Position numbers and translations under genes: made by a program
The notes under the pieces: model-generated
The model's database searches: none
What the model was told of the DNA's origin: nothing
What the model saw: only the letters and a program-made list of their open reading frames with translations
In this document: positions 45,423-54,657 of the stretch, piece by piece
How the letters are laid out: each line of letters opens with the position of its first letter
Position numbering within the stretch: position 1 is the stretch's first letter
NCBI GenBank assembly: GCA_023402275.1
Contig: JAEXCH010000002.1
Coordinates: 62,001 to 126,000, forward strand
Length of the DNA: 64,000 bases
Origin: Methanobacteriota archaeon
GTDB lineage: Archaea; Thermoplasmatota; Thermoplasmata; Methanomassiliicoccales; Methanomethylophilaceae
Reading direction: 5' to 3'

Positions 45423-46382
45423 TTAAATTTTACAGTATTGGCATTTTGGATCGCTGGCTGGCATCAATGTTCTTTTGTCCTTGAGCAAACCACCGATGGC
45501 CCCTACAGAGTGACAACATTTTTCTGCCTGGGCCTGCCCTTTATCTAATGCTGTTACAACTGCATCTAAGTCAATATCAGAAACTACCATGGGGTTCGCT
45601 TCAATGAAACTATTTATGAAACCTGCAGAGAGCCAATCCCCAGCTCCTGATGAGTCGACTACATTTTTAAATGGTTCAACACGTACTGTTTCATATGCCG
45701 AGTATTTTCCATTTCTAAAAATTGAATAACTTATTCCCGAACTTTCATGAGTGACAATAATTATTTTTGTTTTCGCACATGAATTTTTCAAATCCGCCAG
45801 TAGTTTATTGTATACCAAAGGAGAGATTCTTCGATCAGAGAACTTAACAATATCACATTTAGCCACATTACTAAAAAAAGTATTGTAAGAATGGATATTA
45901 TTTGGTTCATAAAAAACCCACTTACCATGTGAATTAGACTGTTCAATTAGATGATGTATGCCGGAGGAGATACGATCACAGTACAAGATATCATGATCTA
46001 ATTCAACGATTTTTTCAGCAACTGATTCCGAAGGTAGCGCAATATTTAGCAATCGGGCCCCACATTTTGGACATTTAGTATAGAAATGATGTTTATTTCC
46101 TTCTAGTTTTTGAATTACTCTTGGGGTTGGAGACTTAGAATAAAAACAATTGTTTATTGCAACTCCTAAACCTTTCCATGTGAAGTCAATATAGTTGTTC
46201 CAAAAATCGGAGTATTTCGGTTTAATTATTGTTGCCTCCCAGTTAAGATTTGCTAGAACACTCATAACATTAGCGCAAGTCCCGCCTGGCAGAAGAATTT
46301 CTTCTGCCCCGTTCTTTATGATATCCAACCCTGAGAATCCACAACCATAAGCGCGTAATTTTTTTACACTATTACCACTCAT
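45423..46382 (-). CDS. PfkB/ribokinase-family kinase with split CxxC pairs (island gene 5)
   Basis: 319 residues from ATG 46382, preceded by GGAGGATAA; the ATG overlaps the stop region of the upstream gene by 11 bases. The PfkB glycine motif GGTCANVMSVLANL (33-46) and the catalytic block VVDSSGAGDW (241-250, base D249) are intact, so it should phosphorylate a sugar, nucleoside or similar alcohol. Unusual are CPKC at 104-107, in the lid/substrate region, and CQYC at 314-317, the extreme C-terminus, which could together form a zinc site. Last gene of the island operon. Substrate unknown. Confidence 0.85.
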   Translation of the reverse strand: MSGNSVKKLRAYGCGFSGLDIIKNGAEEILLPGGTCANVMSVLANLNWEATIIKPKYSDFWNNYIDFTWKGLGVAINNCFYSKSPTPRVIQKLEGNKHHFYTKCPKCGARLLNIALPSESVAEKIVELDHDILYCDRISSGIHHLIEQSNSHGKWVFYEPNNIHSYNTFFSNVAKCDIVKFSDRRISPLVYNKLLADLKNSCAKTKIIIVTHESSGISYSIFRNGKYSAYETVRVEPFKNVVDSSGAGDWLSAGFINSFIEANPMVVSDIDLDAVVTALDKGQAQAEKCCHSVGAIGGLLKDKRTLMPASDPKCQYCKI

Positions 46383-47454
46383 ACAAATTATCCTCCAAGC
46401 AAAAAACACAAATTCTGTTGAGTGATTGATCGTATCTATTCATATCTATCCTATATCCATTGTTACTAACGTGGGCGAAAGATATGCCCGTCTCAGATAA
46501 TCCGGACTCAGACCGTTCTAAATGGACCAACAATGCTCCAAGGCCAATTAACTTGCTCGACCCTAAAGAAACATAAAACCGTGGCTCTCCTATCTCCTTG
46601 AACACCCTATTATAATGCTCTATTGCATTGTGAAGTTTTTTGTAAATGTCTAGCACATTCTGTTCTGCAACATATAATACATTCCTTCGATCGACCCCTA
46701 GTTCTGAGAAAAGTGTATCCCCCAACTCTAAAAATATCTCCTCGGACCGCCTTGGATTTTCAGACGGGAATGGTAATATTGGACAAATTTCATCTGGTTC
46801 GATTAGAGACTTTAATCTATCCAATTCTGGCCCACAGGTCATACCAAGCAGCGGAAACCAAACAGATACTCTGTTGTGGTCTGACTCGAGGTCACCAGAG
46901 AAAGTGTTAAATCCCACTAAATAATTGGCAGATTCCAAATCTGTGGGGCATATTGCATCATCAAGCGAACTATTTTCGCAAGTTATAATATCAATTTTTA
47001 CGACTTCATAACCGCCCCTCTCTGCTTCAATGTTATGTCGGATTTGTTTTATAATATTGAACGAAACACTTTGGGGCATAGAACTAATATCAACCACAAC
47101 TCGATTACATTTTTTTGGAATCATAAGATTCTGTTTTAGAAAAACAGATAACACACTGTCGCTAGGAATTTTAAGCGTCCGATAATTTTTATTAATAGCG
47201 TTTAATTTTTTAATGTTGTCCTCAGTTAATTTTTTTTGCTCAGTCGTAGCATATTGTTTTCCACCAGAGAAGTCTATTAACAATATATCATATGTTGAAT
47301 TCGTCTTGGATAGAAGATTTAAACTTGCCACCATTCGGGGGTCAAACCCTTTTCCCATAATATATAAGCAATTATTTTTCTTGTTATAGTGGTTCAATAT
47401 TTCTTCATCGGTGTTGAGAAATATGGCATCATTCCACTTACATTTAGTCGTCAT
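46372..47454 (-). CDS. Unrecognised protein of the island operon, possibly Rossmann-like (gene 4)
   Basis: 360 residues, no membrane segments. Two motifs stand out: GKGFDPRM (34-41) and VVVDISSMPQSV (119-130), each after a hydrophobic strand (CLYIM, YDILLIDFSGG between them), as in Rossmann-like folds that bind nucleotides or small ligands. The C-terminus has CVFC. I cannot assign a family. The gene overlaps the ATPase gene by 11 bases and the kinase gene by 11 bases, so it is an integral part of the operon. A ligand-sensing role is inference. Confidence 0.7.
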   Translation of the reverse strand: MTTKCKWNDAIFLNTDEEILNHYNKKNNCLYIMGKGFDPRMVASLNLLSKTNSTYDILLIDFSGGKQYATTEQKKLTEDNIKKLNAINKNYRTLKIPSDSVLSVFLKQNLMIPKKCNRVVVDISSMPQSVSFNIIKQIRHNIEAERGGYEVVKIDIITCENSSLDDAICPTDLESANYLVGFNTFSGDLESDHNRVSVWFPLLGMTCGPELDRLKSLIEPDEICPILPFPSENPRRSEEIFLELGDTLFSELGVDRRNVLYVAEQNVLDIYKKLHNAIEHYNRVFKEIGEPRFYVSLGSSKLIGLGALLVHLERSESGLSETGISFAHVSNNGYRIDMNRYDQSLNRICVFCLEDNLYEW

Positions 47455-49366
47455 GATTTAACAACCTCTGCTGTTTAAATGTCGTTGGCGTTTCTTTTTT
47501 AAGATAATAATCAGCCTCATAGATGAACGAATTCAATTCATCGATTGACGATCTGAACCAACCCCCATATCTTAACGGGAGATCATAATGTACACAAACC
47601 CACCTATTATAATAAAAAACAATCCATTCTTGTCCTCCTTGATTAATTAAACGCTTTTCGAAATAATTTGCGGAAACCGCTACAGATAGAACATTTAATA
47701 ATCCTTTATTTCCATCATTGCTCATCAATTGAGGAAGTTGATTTTTTAAAATACCAAAGCCTGTTACGGTTCCTCCGTTGTATGAATTTTTCCACTCGTC
47801 ACGCATAATTAACGATTTCTGACATAAGTTGCGCAATAGGTTTTTAATTTGTTCGCCACAATTGAATTTTTTTGTTATTTCATCATAACGAGCGGCAGCA
47901 ACATTTTTTATAGCTTTTTGTTGCTCGTGTGGGTTAAGTGCGAATCTGCTTGCTCGAGTTCCAATTATTATTTTGGAAATACTGATTGCATATATTTCAC
48001 CCGCGAACGCTAAAAATTGCTCTATATTATATGAAGAGATGTCAATTAGCTTGTCCTTACCATAATAATAAGGGATGCCGAGTTTTGTACATAAATAATA
48101 ATTTGCAACATAAGAGTTATCCTCAAAGGATTCTTGAAATTCATCAGTGTCATAATCAGATGGCAATAAACGAGTTTGTCTTGAGGCACGTTCACGATTA
48201 TAATCTATAAGCAAAACAGCAAACTTATGTGCTTTATCAAAAATACTCAGATCGCTATCGATTATTGAATCAACGAATCCGATATATTTATCTCCAAAGT
48301 GTTTGTCAGCATATATTTTCTCCTTCGCTTCATCAACAAACAATCTTAATTTGCTTTCATACTCTTTGTAATTCGGCCTATTATCTAAACAATTATCAAA
48401 CGTTTTGATGCTATTTGAACTCTGTAAATTTACTCTTTTGTCAGCAATAGCAGATAATAACTTTCCATACCCACCCTTCATGTTTCTGTAAAATTCATCA
48501 AGTTGTACAACATCATATTCACGACGCTTTGTTGCATCACTACTCATTATCTCATAATTTGAAAGGGCTTCGATGCGCTCTCCGATCCAAATACCTAGGT
48601 TTGGTCGCATTGTATAAAGCGTTTTTATAATGAGGTCTCTTTGACCGCTCGTAAGTTTTTGTACATCGTCAAGTATAATCAGAGTAAAGTTGAAAGTTTC
48701 TTCATTCTTGAATCTAATATTATGTGGTTCAAAAAGCTTGAGTAGAAACAAGTCTTCATAATAAAAAGTGAAATTCGTAGTTTCATCAGATAATCTATCT
48801 AGATATTGGCAAATTTTTCGTTCTTCGTCCTGTGCCCACCTGTAAAGATCATATCCATTAATAATGGGTTCACTCAACATATCAAATTCATCTGGATACT
48901 CTGAAAAAGAAATTTCCACCAGATCCTCAGTAGTTTCTAGCTCAAATATTGTCATCATATTTTTCAACAACAATATTGTAATCCTAGCATTTAACAATGC
49001 AAATAATACCTGCTGCTTTCGACCATTTTGAAAAACAGAGTCGATTAAATCATAATTTTTTGCGCACGAAATAATGCAAGATAGCAGCTTTACACCAGAT
49101 TGATCTATTATACCATATTTCACAGCTCGATTATAAAAATCCCTTACGGATTCATTATTTTCTTTTAGATAGGATAAAACGCCCGGCTGAAGAGCTTTAA
49201 ATAAAGTTGTCTTCCCCGCACCTGGAGTGCTTTCAACATATCGAATGGTGTTGAAACTTCCTTCATTTACTGATGCCAAAGCTTCAGAGCTAAATAATTG
49301 AAGGAATTCTGCATCTGAAATGATTTTTTCAGCGTGTCTGATTAAAAATGGGTTTTTCCAGACCAA
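47444..49366 (-). CDS. Large P-loop ATPase (ORC/STAND-like) of the island operon (gene 3)
   Basis: 640 residues. Walker A is ESTPGAGKTTLF (K52) and Walker B FTLIILDDVQKL (D233/D234), unusually far apart because of a helical insertion of about 170 residues. SGQRDLIIKTLY follows as a sensor-like helix. The remaining 350 residues are alpha-helical with no family I can name; a winged helix near 470-600 is possible. The overall form resembles ORC/Cdc6-like or STAND ATPases used as switches in prokaryotic conflict systems. Start ATG 49366 lies 2 bases after the upstream stop. Strongly AT-rich codon use. Confidence 0.75.
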   Translation of the reverse strand: MVWKNPFLIRHAEKIISDAEFLQLFSSEALASVNEGSFNTIRYVESTPGAGKTTLFKALQPGVLSYLKENNESVRDFYNRAVKYGIIDQSGVKLLSCIISCAKNYDLIDSVFQNGRKQQVLFALLNARITILLLKNMMTIFELETTEDLVEISFSEYPDEFDMLSEPIINGYDLYRWAQDEERKICQYLDRLSDETTNFTFYYEDLFLLKLFEPHNIRFKNEETFNFTLIILDDVQKLTSGQRDLIIKTLYTMRPNLGIWIGERIEALSNYEIMSSDATKRREYDVVQLDEFYRNMKGGYGKLLSAIADKRVNLQSSNSIKTFDNCLDNRPNYKEYESKLRLFVDEAKEKIYADKHFGDKYIGFVDSIIDSDLSIFDKAHKFAVLLIDYNRERASRQTRLLPSDYDTDEFQESFEDNSYVANYYLCTKLGIPYYYGKDKLIDISSYNIEQFLAFAGEIYAISISKIIIGTRASRFALNPHEQQKAIKNVAAARYDEITKKFNCGEQIKNLLRNLCQKSLIMRDEWKNSYNGGTVTGFGILKNQLPQLMSNDGNKGLLNVLSVAVSANYFEKRLINQGGQEWIVFYYNRWVCVHYDLPLRYGGWFRSSIDELNSFIYEADYYLKKETPTTFKQQRLLNHDD

Positions 49367-49368
49367 AT

Positions 49369-50436
49369 TTATACGCCCCCTTTGTGACGATTAACTCTTG
49401 GAAAAAGTGCATTGAAATCTCTCGAGTATTCATTATTGAACCAAATTATTGGAAAGGTGTTGTTAGGTGTATTGTGATAAAGTACTAAAGGCAACCTCCC
49501 ATTATTAAACCCCATATGTGGTTCGTCAGTGTTTCCTTTAGCATAATGTTCATTTTCGATCCTATTCATTGAATGCAGGCGATAATATTTTTTCAATACG
49601 CCAGAGAGCTCCTCATCTATTTCTATTGGATTAATAAATTGAATTGCATTTGCTTCAAAGCAGCAATTCTCTATTTTTTTGTCTATTTTGTATGCAGTTA
49701 ATTGATTATTAATGTATCCAACAGCGTTTTTTGTTGAAACATATAGTATGATGTGGATATCAGCACCATCTAGTAAAATGTTGTATTTTTTTAGCTTTTC
49801 CATAAATGATACTATCTTGCCTTTCCAATCTTCACCTTCTTTTCTTATGAAACTGATGCCGCTGCCTGAAAAATCATCAAGTAAGAAGATAGAGATGTTG
49901 CCGCCATTACCTCCTCCAGCATTATCTAACATCTCTTTGAACTTTTCTTCAGAAATATCATAGTATATTGCTATTGCTTCATGAGATAAGTTTTCGTTAG
50001 CCCTTCTAAATACATCAATATGAGATCCATCACTCAATCCAAAAAAAAGTGAAGTTTTTAACATTTTATTGAAAACCTCCCTATTTTGTTCAATTGACTG
50101 GTTTTTTTTATTACCCTTATTCCTTTTTGATTTTTTTAGCAGTAGGGGAACAACATAGAAATCATAAACATTTTCGACTAGATGACGCATCTGCTCCTCA
50201 GAAATAAAAATTAGATTATTTTTTACAAAATCATACATTTTTTCTCTCTCTTCGGAATCGAAATTTCTCAACCATAATGCAAGGCTTTCGATGTATCTCA
50301 TGCCATGAGTGTATCGCTGATAGTAATCATATTTAATATCTGCAAGCAATTGTATAAAAAACCGCTCCTGATTGAGCTTTTCTGCGTCCCATTTCATGAC
50401 ATTGGTCAATAATTTTTGAGCTAAGTCTTCTTTCAT
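49369..50436 (-). CDS. Phosphoribosyltransferase-like protein of the island operon (gene 2)
   Basis: 355 residues. The core has a strand and loop FLLDDFSGSGIS (184-195), which is the PRPP-binding signature of type I phosphoribosyltransferases (two acidic residues, then a Gly/Ser-rich phosphate loop). Residues 1-110 are helical with a basic stretch (KKSKRNKGNKKN, 101-112), and a conserved-looking GLSDGSHIDVFRR lies at 133-145. No housekeeping PRTase matches, so it probably belongs to the divergent PRTase groups seen in stress and conflict operons. It lies 13 bases after the SIS-HAD gene. Substrate base unknown. Confidence 0.7.
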   Translation of the reverse strand: MKEDLAQKLLTNVMKWDAEKLNQERFFIQLLADIKYDYYQRYTHGMRYIESLALWLRNFDSEEREKMYDFVKNNLIFISEEQMRHLVENVYDFYVVPLLLKKSKRNKGNKKNQSIEQNREVFNKMLKTSLFFGLSDGSHIDVFRRANENLSHEAIAIYYDISEEKFKEMLDNAGGGNGGNISIFLLDDFSGSGISFIRKEGEDWKGKIVSFMEKLKKYNILLDGADIHIILYVSTKNAVGYINNQLTAYKIDKKIENCCFEANAIQFINPIEIDEELSGVLKKYYRLHSMNRIENEHYAKGNTDEPHMGFNNGRLPLVLYHNTPNNTFPIIWFNNEYSRDFNALFPRVNRHKGGV

Positions 50437-50449
50437 ACGATTGCACCCC

Positions 50450-52303
50450 TCATTTTATTTTGAACATTAAAGAGTTGTCTACCAGTTCCATACATCTTAA
50501 ATAATATAGTGTAGCACGACTATTCATAATTCCTAATGGAGCAAGATTCCAACATGAATTAAAGTTTAAAGATGTACGATTAACACTCAACGAGTATTCA
50601 TGTAATAATAACTCATAATCATTACCTCCACATTGCCCTGAATCTCCAATGCATAGCGTCTTGAGATCAGGATTAATCAGATTAGCCTTAGACGTTTCTT
50701 TTGGTACTATATCCAAAGAATGTTCCGATAAAAATGTTTTAAGATCTTTATGTTTATGCGCCAACTCAAAAACAATATCTTTATATATTTTAATATTTTT
50801 TAAAACTGTTATTTGCTTTGGCCTAAGATCATATTCTATGTCCGGGACATAGTGATCTAGTTCGTTGGCAAATTCCTGCAAAGAAGACAATACATCAATG
50901 TTTATATTAGGGGATTTGATATCATCTAGTGTGGATATTTCTCCGCCATTGTAATATCCAATAGTCACATCATTCCAATACGTGCAATCTATTCTTTCCT
51001 GTAGTTCTGTCCTAGCAGATTTTCCGCGGCCAGTTGCCACAGCAATATGTATGTCTTTTGACAGGAACTTATTTATTAGTTCAAATATGTTGTTCTCCAC
51101 CTCATAGAGAACAGCGCTTTCTTTCAATGTTGCATCATAGTCAAAAACGAGTTGGTTGAATCTGGTTAAACTAAGCTTATTAGCAAAATCAGAATAATGC
51201 TCTTTATATAACTGTGAAATTAAATGGTCACCGCCACTATATTTTTTCAATATCGCCGAAATGGGCAAATAATCATTTTTTTTGTAATCTTGTATTATTT
51301 TTGGAGTGTATCTATAATGATACAGTCTTCTTCCATATTCTGGGACACTCGGTTTTCCAGGATCTATCCCCAATCCATACCCTGTTTGTTTTACTAGTTC
51401 AAACGATGCCAACAGTAACTCAATCATGCCTTTGACACCAGAAGAATGAGTTTCAAGCTTCAACATTGACACTTTATCAGGAATCAATGATAATGTTTTT
51501 GTAGAAAGATCTAAGTTTTCTGGAGATACTAATGCAATTACAAGAGTTGTGTCCCCCCTGTTTTCCAACCATAGATGCCTGCCATGTGCAAAGTTTCTAT
51601 AATCTACCAACATTACATTGTTTAATGCCGCCTCAGAGAATTTAGACTCGATATCGAATGCTACAGGGCTTGTTATTCCGCTGTGCAGAACAATGACGCT
51701 ATCATACTCTTTTGCCAGCAATTCATGATTTAGACTATCTATTTGAAAATCTGAAAATGACTCGGGAATTTTAAAAAAATCACAACTCAAGAGTTTGTAA
51801 TATGCTTTAGAAAGCCAAACTAGAGTGGCAAATAGAGTATTGACTGCCAAGTAACCATCCTTCCCTGTTGTTAACCTATTACCAACGAAAACAGTATTAG
51901 ATTCCTTTGACAATTCTTTCAGTTTTGATTTTTCATTTAAACAGACTATCATAGAATATGGAGAGTTGCAATATTTGGTTAACTTATATGCATTTAGAAT
52001 ATCACTATTATTTCCATTAGCAGACATTAAGACTATTGATGAACGAGGCATGTAATTTACATGATTATATAAATCCAATGGCGTTATTGCTTTGGCAATG
52101 TTGTTCATACCTGAATAAGTATGCATGACCTCGAATGCTTTTGCAGCAGAGAATGAACCACCTGAGCCAACTAAGATTATAGGATACTCCGATGAAGAGC
52201 ATATAAAGTTAGATATCTCTTTTATTTTTTGATCGCTTTCTTTGCTAGCATAGTAAAATGTAGATGATAAATTCTTTATTTCAATATCAAAAGCCTTACC
52301 CAT
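50450..52303 (-). CDS. SIS-HAD fusion protein of the island operon (gene 1)
   Basis: 617 residues from ATG 52303, chosen because GAAGGT lies 7 bases before it and the TATA box at 52335-52346 would place the transcript start between; an in-frame ATG at 52351 is upstream of that. Residues 40-330 hold tandem SIS (sugar-isomerase) modules: VGSGGSFSAA, SANGNNSDI and FAHGRHLWLEN. Residues 385-570 are a HAD IIB phosphatase with FDYDAT (D388, D390), ATGRG, a lysine in PKETSKAN, and GDSGQCGGND. It probably isomerises or deglycates a phosphosugar and dephosphorylates it. First gene of the operon. Confidence 0.85.
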   Translation of the reverse strand: MGKAFDIEIKNLSSTFYYASKESDQKIKEISNFICSSSEYPIILVGSGGSFSAAKAFEVMHTYSGMNNIAKAITPLDLYNHVNYMPRSSIVLMSANGNNSDILNAYKLTKYCNSPYSMIVCLNEKSKLKELSKESNTVFVGNRLTTGKDGYLAVNTLFATLVWLSKAYYKLLSCDFFKIPESFSDFQIDSLNHELLAKEYDSVIVLHSGITSPVAFDIESKFSEAALNNVMLVDYRNFAHGRHLWLENRGDTTLVIALVSPENLDLSTKTLSLIPDKVSMLKLETHSSGVKGMIELLLASFELVKQTGYGLGIDPGKPSVPEYGRRLYHYRYTPKIIQDYKKNDYLPISAILKKYSGGDHLISQLYKEHYSDFANKLSLTRFNQLVFDYDATLKESAVLYEVENNIFELINKFLSKDIHIAVATGRGKSARTELQERIDCTYWNDVTIGYYNGGEISTLDDIKSPNINIDVLSSLQEFANELDHYVPDIEYDLRPKQITVLKNIKIYKDIVFELAHKHKDLKTFLSEHSLDIVPKETSKANLINPDLKTLCIGDSGQCGGNDYELLLHEYSLSVNRTSLNFNSCWNLAPLGIMNSRATLYYLRCMELVDNSLMFKIK

Positions 52304-52334
52304 ATTACATACCTTCGTTTCATTGTTTTTAGCA

Positions 52335-52346
52335 GATATATAAATT
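52335..52346 (-). promoter_or_regulatory. TATA box of the island operon
   Basis: The minus strand reads AATTTATATATC about 32-43 bases upstream of the preferred start. Transcription would begin near 52315, just before the GAAGGT ribosome-binding site. No other promoter-like sequence is evident within the operon, whose genes overlap or nearly touch. Confidence 0.5.
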
Positions 52347-52638
52347 ATCATAACTAATAGATGCTTAGCGGAATCTTTTTGACCCCTTAGTGACCATAAA
52401 TCACAGTTTTGTATATTCTTTTGATATACCTACTATAGTATAAATCTGAATGGATTCTAATGTTACGATCTTTACTCAATAATCAAATCTTAGGGTGAAG
52501 CATGATTTAAGATCATGACCTTGCTATTTTTACAGTACCCATATCGACTTAAAATGCTTTGTTACCGGATGCACTTCTTCTAAATTTTTAAACTCTCTAA
52601 CGATAAAGTAAATATCCTTTTTGCAATACACCTATTGG

Positions 52639-54657
52639 ATGCGCTCAGAAGATATCGAAGATTATGCCAAAGGTAGCACGAATGCTCACAAGATGGCCGC
52701 TAAGCAGCAGGAGATCTCCGTTACGGAGTTCTTCGAGAAGAACAAACACATTCTGGGTTTCGATTCAAGGTCCAAATCGCTCCTTATGGGGATCAAGGAA
52801 GCCGTCGATAACGCTTTGGATGCCTGTGAGGAAGCTGGATTCCTGCCGGATATAGCCGTGAGCATTGAAAGACTGGCAGAAGAGGACGAGTACAAGATAT
52901 CCGTGGAGGACAATGGTCCCGGGATAGTTCACAAGATGATGCCGAATGTGTTCGGCCGTCTTCTATATGGTTCAAGATTCCATGCTCTCAGGCAATCAAG
53001 GGGTCAGCAGGGTATCGGGATATCGGCCACCGTCATGTACGGTAACATAACCACAGGTAAACCCGCACACATCGAATCAAAGATAGAGGGAGTGGACGAG
53101 GTCGCCTGGAAGATGGATATAACCATCGATACTAAGACCAACCGCCCTATAGTGAAGAACGATGTTGCATTCACATGGGAAGGCAAGGAACACGGTACAA
53201 AGATCGAGTACACCACAAAAGGAAGATACATCACAGGTAAACAATCCATATTCGAATATCTGAGGAACACTGCGATAGTGAACCCTCATGCTAGAGTGGA
53301 ATTCCACGACCCTGAAGGTAAGAGATACATATTCGAGAGGGCAACTGAGCAGTTGCCTCCAAAATCCAAGGAGATAAAGCCTCACCCCGAAGGTATGGAG
53401 ATCGGGGACCTGATGAAATATTCTCAGAACACTCAACAGAAGACGGTCAAGGCATTCCTCAAGAGTGATTTCTCCAGGATAACGGACAGGATAGCCGAGG
53501 AGATATTGACCAAAGCCATCGTGAATCCATCAGCTAAGCCATCATCGCTTACAAGGGATGACTGCAAAGCAATAATAAATGCAATCAAGGAGGTCAAGAT
53601 AATGGCACCTCCGACAGATTGCCTGTCGCCTATAGGGGACACACTGATCAAGAAGGGACTCATGCACATACTGGACGGAATGCGTCCCGAGTACTATGCA
53701 ACCCCTGTTACACGTTCCCCAAAGGCAGTGAACGGCAACCCATTCGTAGTAGAGGCAGGGATAGTCTACGGAGGAGAGATACCCTCCGATAGTCAGGTAA
53801 CGATACTCAGATTCGCTAACCGCGTTCCTTTGCTTTATCAGCAGGGAGCATGCGCTATAACCAAGGCTATATCCGATGTCGATTGGAGAAGATACGGATT
53901 GGAGCAGAGAGGCGGAAAGGGAATACCCTTCGGACCTGCGATCATACTTGTGCACGTTGCTTCAACAAAGGTACCTTTCACATCTGAAGGCAAGGAAGCA
54001 ATAGCATCATTCCCAGAACTCCAAGCTGAGATAGAACAAGCATTGAGACTATGTGCCAGGAACCTTAAGAGCCATCTGAATAAGATGGAAAGGAAGACCA
54101 AGACCCATGCCAAATTCGAGATCGTTCAGGAACTCATACCTGCAATGGCAAACAAATCCGCATCCGTACTCAACAGGCCGGTACCGGACCTCAGCAGGAC
54201 CATAAGTAAGATAATGAATGTGGTCTGGGTGGAACCTTCTGCAAAGAAGGACGGAAAGAACGCCAGAACGATCACATACACAATATACAATTACACTACG
54301 CAGGAACGTACGCTCAGACTTCACGCACAACTGCCGAAGGAGTGTGTGAATCTGACATTGTTCACCAACCCCAACTTCATAGATATGAATGATGAAGGGA
54401 AGGCCACCTGGGAGATAGTTTCCATTCGGCCTTCCACTCAGTTGGTCATCTCCTTCGAATTGAAAGGAGAACTTGCAGATACTTTCGACATCGATGATGT
54501 CTACATATCTGGTATCAACCCTGTATTCGTAATGGGGGCGGATGCGCTTCCCGGAGACTGGGGCATTAAAGGATTAGAGGTCACAGAGGCCAACGACAGC
54601 ATACCCACAGAAGAGGAAGAGGAAATAGAGGAGGTTGAAGACCTTGGCGATGAATGA
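52639..54657 (+). CDS. top6B: DNA topoisomerase VI subunit B
   Basis: 672 residues from ATG 52639; a TTG at 52621 is in frame but unneeded. The GHKL ATPase shows EAVDNALDACE (N-box), VEDNGPGIV and RGQQGIGISA, followed by the transducer domain with the conserved lysine loop region (GKGIPFGPAIILVHVAS). It captures and passes DNA duplexes with the A subunit, relaxing supercoils. The end overlaps top6A by 8 bases. An acidic C-terminal tail of about 15 residues is present. Confidence 0.97.
   Translation: MRSEDIEDYAKGSTNAHKMAAKQQEISVTEFFEKNKHILGFDSRSKSLLMGIKEAVDNALDACEEAGFLPDIAVSIERLAEEDEYKISVEDNGPGIVHKMMPNVFGRLLYGSRFHALRQSRGQQGIGISATVMYGNITTGKPAHIESKIEGVDEVAWKMDITIDTKTNRPIVKNDVAFTWEGKEHGTKIEYTTKGRYITGKQSIFEYLRNTAIVNPHARVEFHDPEGKRYIFERATEQLPPKSKEIKPHPEGMEIGDLMKYSQNTQQKTVKAFLKSDFSRITDRIAEEILTKAIVNPSAKPSSLTRDDCKAIINAIKEVKIMAPPTDCLSPIGDTLIKKGLMHILDGMRPEYYATPVTRSPKAVNGNPFVVEAGIVYGGEIPSDSQVTILRFANRVPLLYQQGACAITKAISDVDWRRYGLEQRGGKGIPFGPAIILVHVASTKVPFTSEGKEAIASFPELQAEIEQALRLCARNLKSHLNKMERKTKTHAKFEIVQELIPAMANKSASVLNRPVPDLSRTISKIMNVVWVEPSAKKDGKNARTITYTIYNYTTQERTLRLHAQLPKECVNLTLFTNPNFIDMNDEGKATWEIVSIRPSTQLVISFELKGELADTFDIDDVYISGINPVFVMGADALPGDWGIKGLEVTEANDSIPTEEEEEIEEVEDLGDE

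Noticed and set aside
45423..52351. Prophage, integrative plasmid or transposon as the carrier of the island
   Set aside because: No integrase, transposase, capsid, replication or partition gene and no flanking direct repeat was seen; only base composition hints at transfer.
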